5,959 nucleotides of DNA from Rhodospirillaceae bacterium UBA6608. Its GTDB lineage: Bacteria; Pseudomonadota; Alphaproteobacteria; Rhodospirillales_A; Casp-alpha2. The DNA lies in contig DJHY01000057.1 in NCBI GenBank assembly GCA_002433335.1, positions 1-5,959 of the forward strand. The letters are read 5' to 3'. A program made the translations under genes and the position numbers. How positions within the stretch are numbered: the first letter of the stretch is position 1; every line of letters starts with the position of its first letter. Under the pieces are notes generated by a model. It did not search any database. It was given only the letters and a program-made list of their open reading frames with translations, and was not told where the DNA came from. Positions 4,669-5,959 of the stretch are shown piece after piece.

Positions 4669-5959
4669 TTACCGTCCAGCACCGGTCGCACCGACCAAAC
4701 CCTGGATGTTAAAGTTTTGAAATTCGGCCTGAATCGCCTCCCCTAGATTGCCGGATAGGTTCACGGTCAGGTCCACCGGTCGGCCTTGCTGGATCTTCGG
4801 ATTCTTCCCATGAACCCGAAGTCGCATGCGCACATCCTTCCGCGCATCGCCGTTCAGGCTCAACGTCATGCCTTCAAACCGCAGGTCTTCCAGAATATCG
4901 AGAACCAAGTCCATGCTGTCGGTTTCGCCCTTTTTCGAATCTTTCGGCGCGCGCGTCGGCGACAGGAAGGCGATCAACCCCTTGTCCTTCGCCTCCAACA
5001 AACCATCACGAATGGCAATTTCGCCCCCGCCGGTCAGTTCGATGGGGATACTGCCCGACAAGCGCCCCTCGGCCTTCAGGCCGACGACATCCGCCTGCGC
5101 CGCCAGATCGGCGAGCCCCAGGCCATCGACGTTCAGCAGCACCCGGCGCGGCATCTGCCCTTGTTCGATCTTGATATCCTCGACAGACAACCGCCCCCCG
5201 ATCGCGCGCAATCCCGCTTGCTCGATCGTCAAGCTGTCCGCACCGCGCAATTGAAACCGCACCAGCCCATCCGACGCCGGTAGTGCCGCGACAATGCGCC
5301 GCGCCGTGAATTCCTGACCCGGCGGCGTTTGCGGCGGCCAAAGCCTGCTCAATTCCAGACGCCCGGCAACCCCGGTAACCTGGCCGAGTTCATGACTGAT
5401 GTTCCCCCCGGAGACCACGACATCGCCCCGCCCCGCCGTGGGGTCGTCCAACGGCAGGTCGAGCGCCGCGGTCAAAGAACCGAAACCGATCACCGCCCCC
5501 TTCATGGCCTGGGGAAGCACCGCCGGTGCGGGCTGTATGCCGGCATCGGTCAGGGATGCTGTCACATGAACCGGCGCCACGCCCTTCGTCCCCCAAGTCG
5601 TCCTGGCGGAGACCTGATAAGTCCCGGTCAGGCTTTTGACGAAGGGCGCCAACAGGGGCGTCATGGCATGAACACCGCCCGGCACGGTGGCGAGATTGAG
5701 CGGCACCGTGTCGGCGCGGACCGTCCCGGTTTTCGACGCCGCCCCATATTCGGCAGCAAAACTGGCGACTTGGTTGCTGCGTTCCTGGCGCAGCGTCCCG
5801 GTCAACCGCCACCCCTTGCGGGACCAGCCCCCTTCCCCTGTCAGGGAAAATGGCGAAACGGATGTATGGCGCAACGCCGATGCCGCCGCCTTGACGCTCC
5901 AGTCAGCGCCTAGCTCCAGAGAACCAGCGAGTGACGCCGATAGTCCTTCGGCCTCGACA
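4669..5959 (-). CDS. YdbH-like AsmA-type intermembrane transport protein, C-terminal part
   Basis: Partial gene; the frame stays open to the right edge and about 429 C-terminal residues are visible (YdbH of E. coli is near 880). YdbH, TamB and YhdP are large periplasm-spanning AsmA-like proteins that carry phospholipids toward the outer membrane. The visible part is rich in short amphipathic beta strands. It contains the diagnostic C-terminal DctA-YdbH pattern: GRLSGSIPIELTGGGEIAI, then IRDGLLEAKDKGLIAFLSP, LVLDILEDLRFEGMTLSLNG, LRVHGKNPKIQQGRPVDL and VNLSGNLGEAIQ. The tail NFNIQGLVGATGAGR is short. The reading frame is continuous past an internal TTG at 5874, with VEAEGLSASLAGSLELGADW upstream, so the true start lies outside. 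In E. coli ydbH is followed by ynbE and ydbL; here a terminator follows directly. Confidence 0.88.
   Translation of the reverse strand, partial: VEAEGLSASLAGSLELGADWSVKAAASALRHTSVSPFSLTGEGGWSRKGWRLTGTLRQERSNQVASFAAEYGAASKTGTVRADTVPLNLATVPGGVHAMTPLLAPFVKSLTGTYQVSARTTWGTKGVAPVHVTASLTDAGIQPAPAVLPQAMKGAVIGFGSLTAALDLPLDDPTAGRGDVVVSGGNISHELGQVTGVAGRLELSRLWPPQTPPGQEFTARRIVAALPASDGLVRFQLRGADSLTIEQAGLRAIGGRLSVEDIKIEQGQMPRRVLLNVDGLGLADLAAQADVVGLKAEGRLSGSIPIELTGGGEIAIRDGLLEAKDKGLIAFLSPTRAPKDSKKGETDSMDLVLDILEDLRFEGMTLSLNGDARKDVRMRLRVHGKNPKIQQGRPVDLTVNLSGNLGEAIQAEFQNFNIQGLVGATGAGR

Noticed and set aside
1..5959. CRISPR arrays, tRNA/rRNA genes, insertion sequences, attachment sites
   Set aside because: I looked for regularly spaced repeats, cloverleaf-like segments, terminal inverted repeats and transposase or integrase motifs and saw none.

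Overview
The window looks like an ordinary chromosomal stretch of a GC-rich (about 60% by eye) Gram-negative bacterium. An alphaproteobacterium, perhaps Rhodospirillales-like, is my best guess, from the codon bias and from the mix of an HI0933-family flavoprotein, a XenA/YqjM-type old yellow enzyme, CaiB/BaiF and TauD enzymes and a YdbH-type AsmA-like protein. This placement is an inference. I see no phage, transposon, CRISPR, tRNA or rRNA.

Layout from left to right. (1) 1-280, minus: N-terminal part of an HI0933/BaiN-type FAD protein that runs off the left edge. (2) 281-444: divergent intergenic region with two short inverted repeats. (3) 445-1563, plus: complete FMN-dependent old yellow enzyme. 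(4) 1570-1776, minus: 68-residue protein of unknown function with a near-perfect Shine-Dalgarno. It converges on the OYE gene with only 6 bp between the stop codons. (5) 1777-1901: divergent control region with two palindromes of the same type (ACTTG-N7-CAAGT). (6) 1902-2354, plus: HxlR-family regulator, probably the protein that binds these palindromes. (7) 2355-2446: convergent intergenic region with a strong hairpin terminator and a third palindrome of the same geometry. (8) 2447-4548, minus: two-gene operon of a TauD/TfdA-type Fe(II)/2-oxoglutarate dioxygenase and a class III (CaiB/BaiF) CoA-transferase. Its promoter carries a perfect 12-bp GntR-like palindrome over the -10 box. (9) 4603-4668: terminator region. 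(10) 4669-5959, minus: C-terminal ~429 residues of a YdbH-like (DctA-YdbH domain) intermembrane lipid-transport protein that runs off the right edge.

Functionally there are three separable units. One is a redox/xenobiotic group (OYE, HxlR and possibly the small protein), which may respond to electrophiles. The second is a small catabolic module, dioxygenase plus CoA-transferase, of unknown substrate, likely induced by a metabolite through a GntR regulator encoded elsewhere. The third is an envelope-maintenance gene.

I do not see a clear new biological system. The best leads are the HxlR-type operator set with its small divergent gene, and the operator-controlled TauD-CaiB pair.
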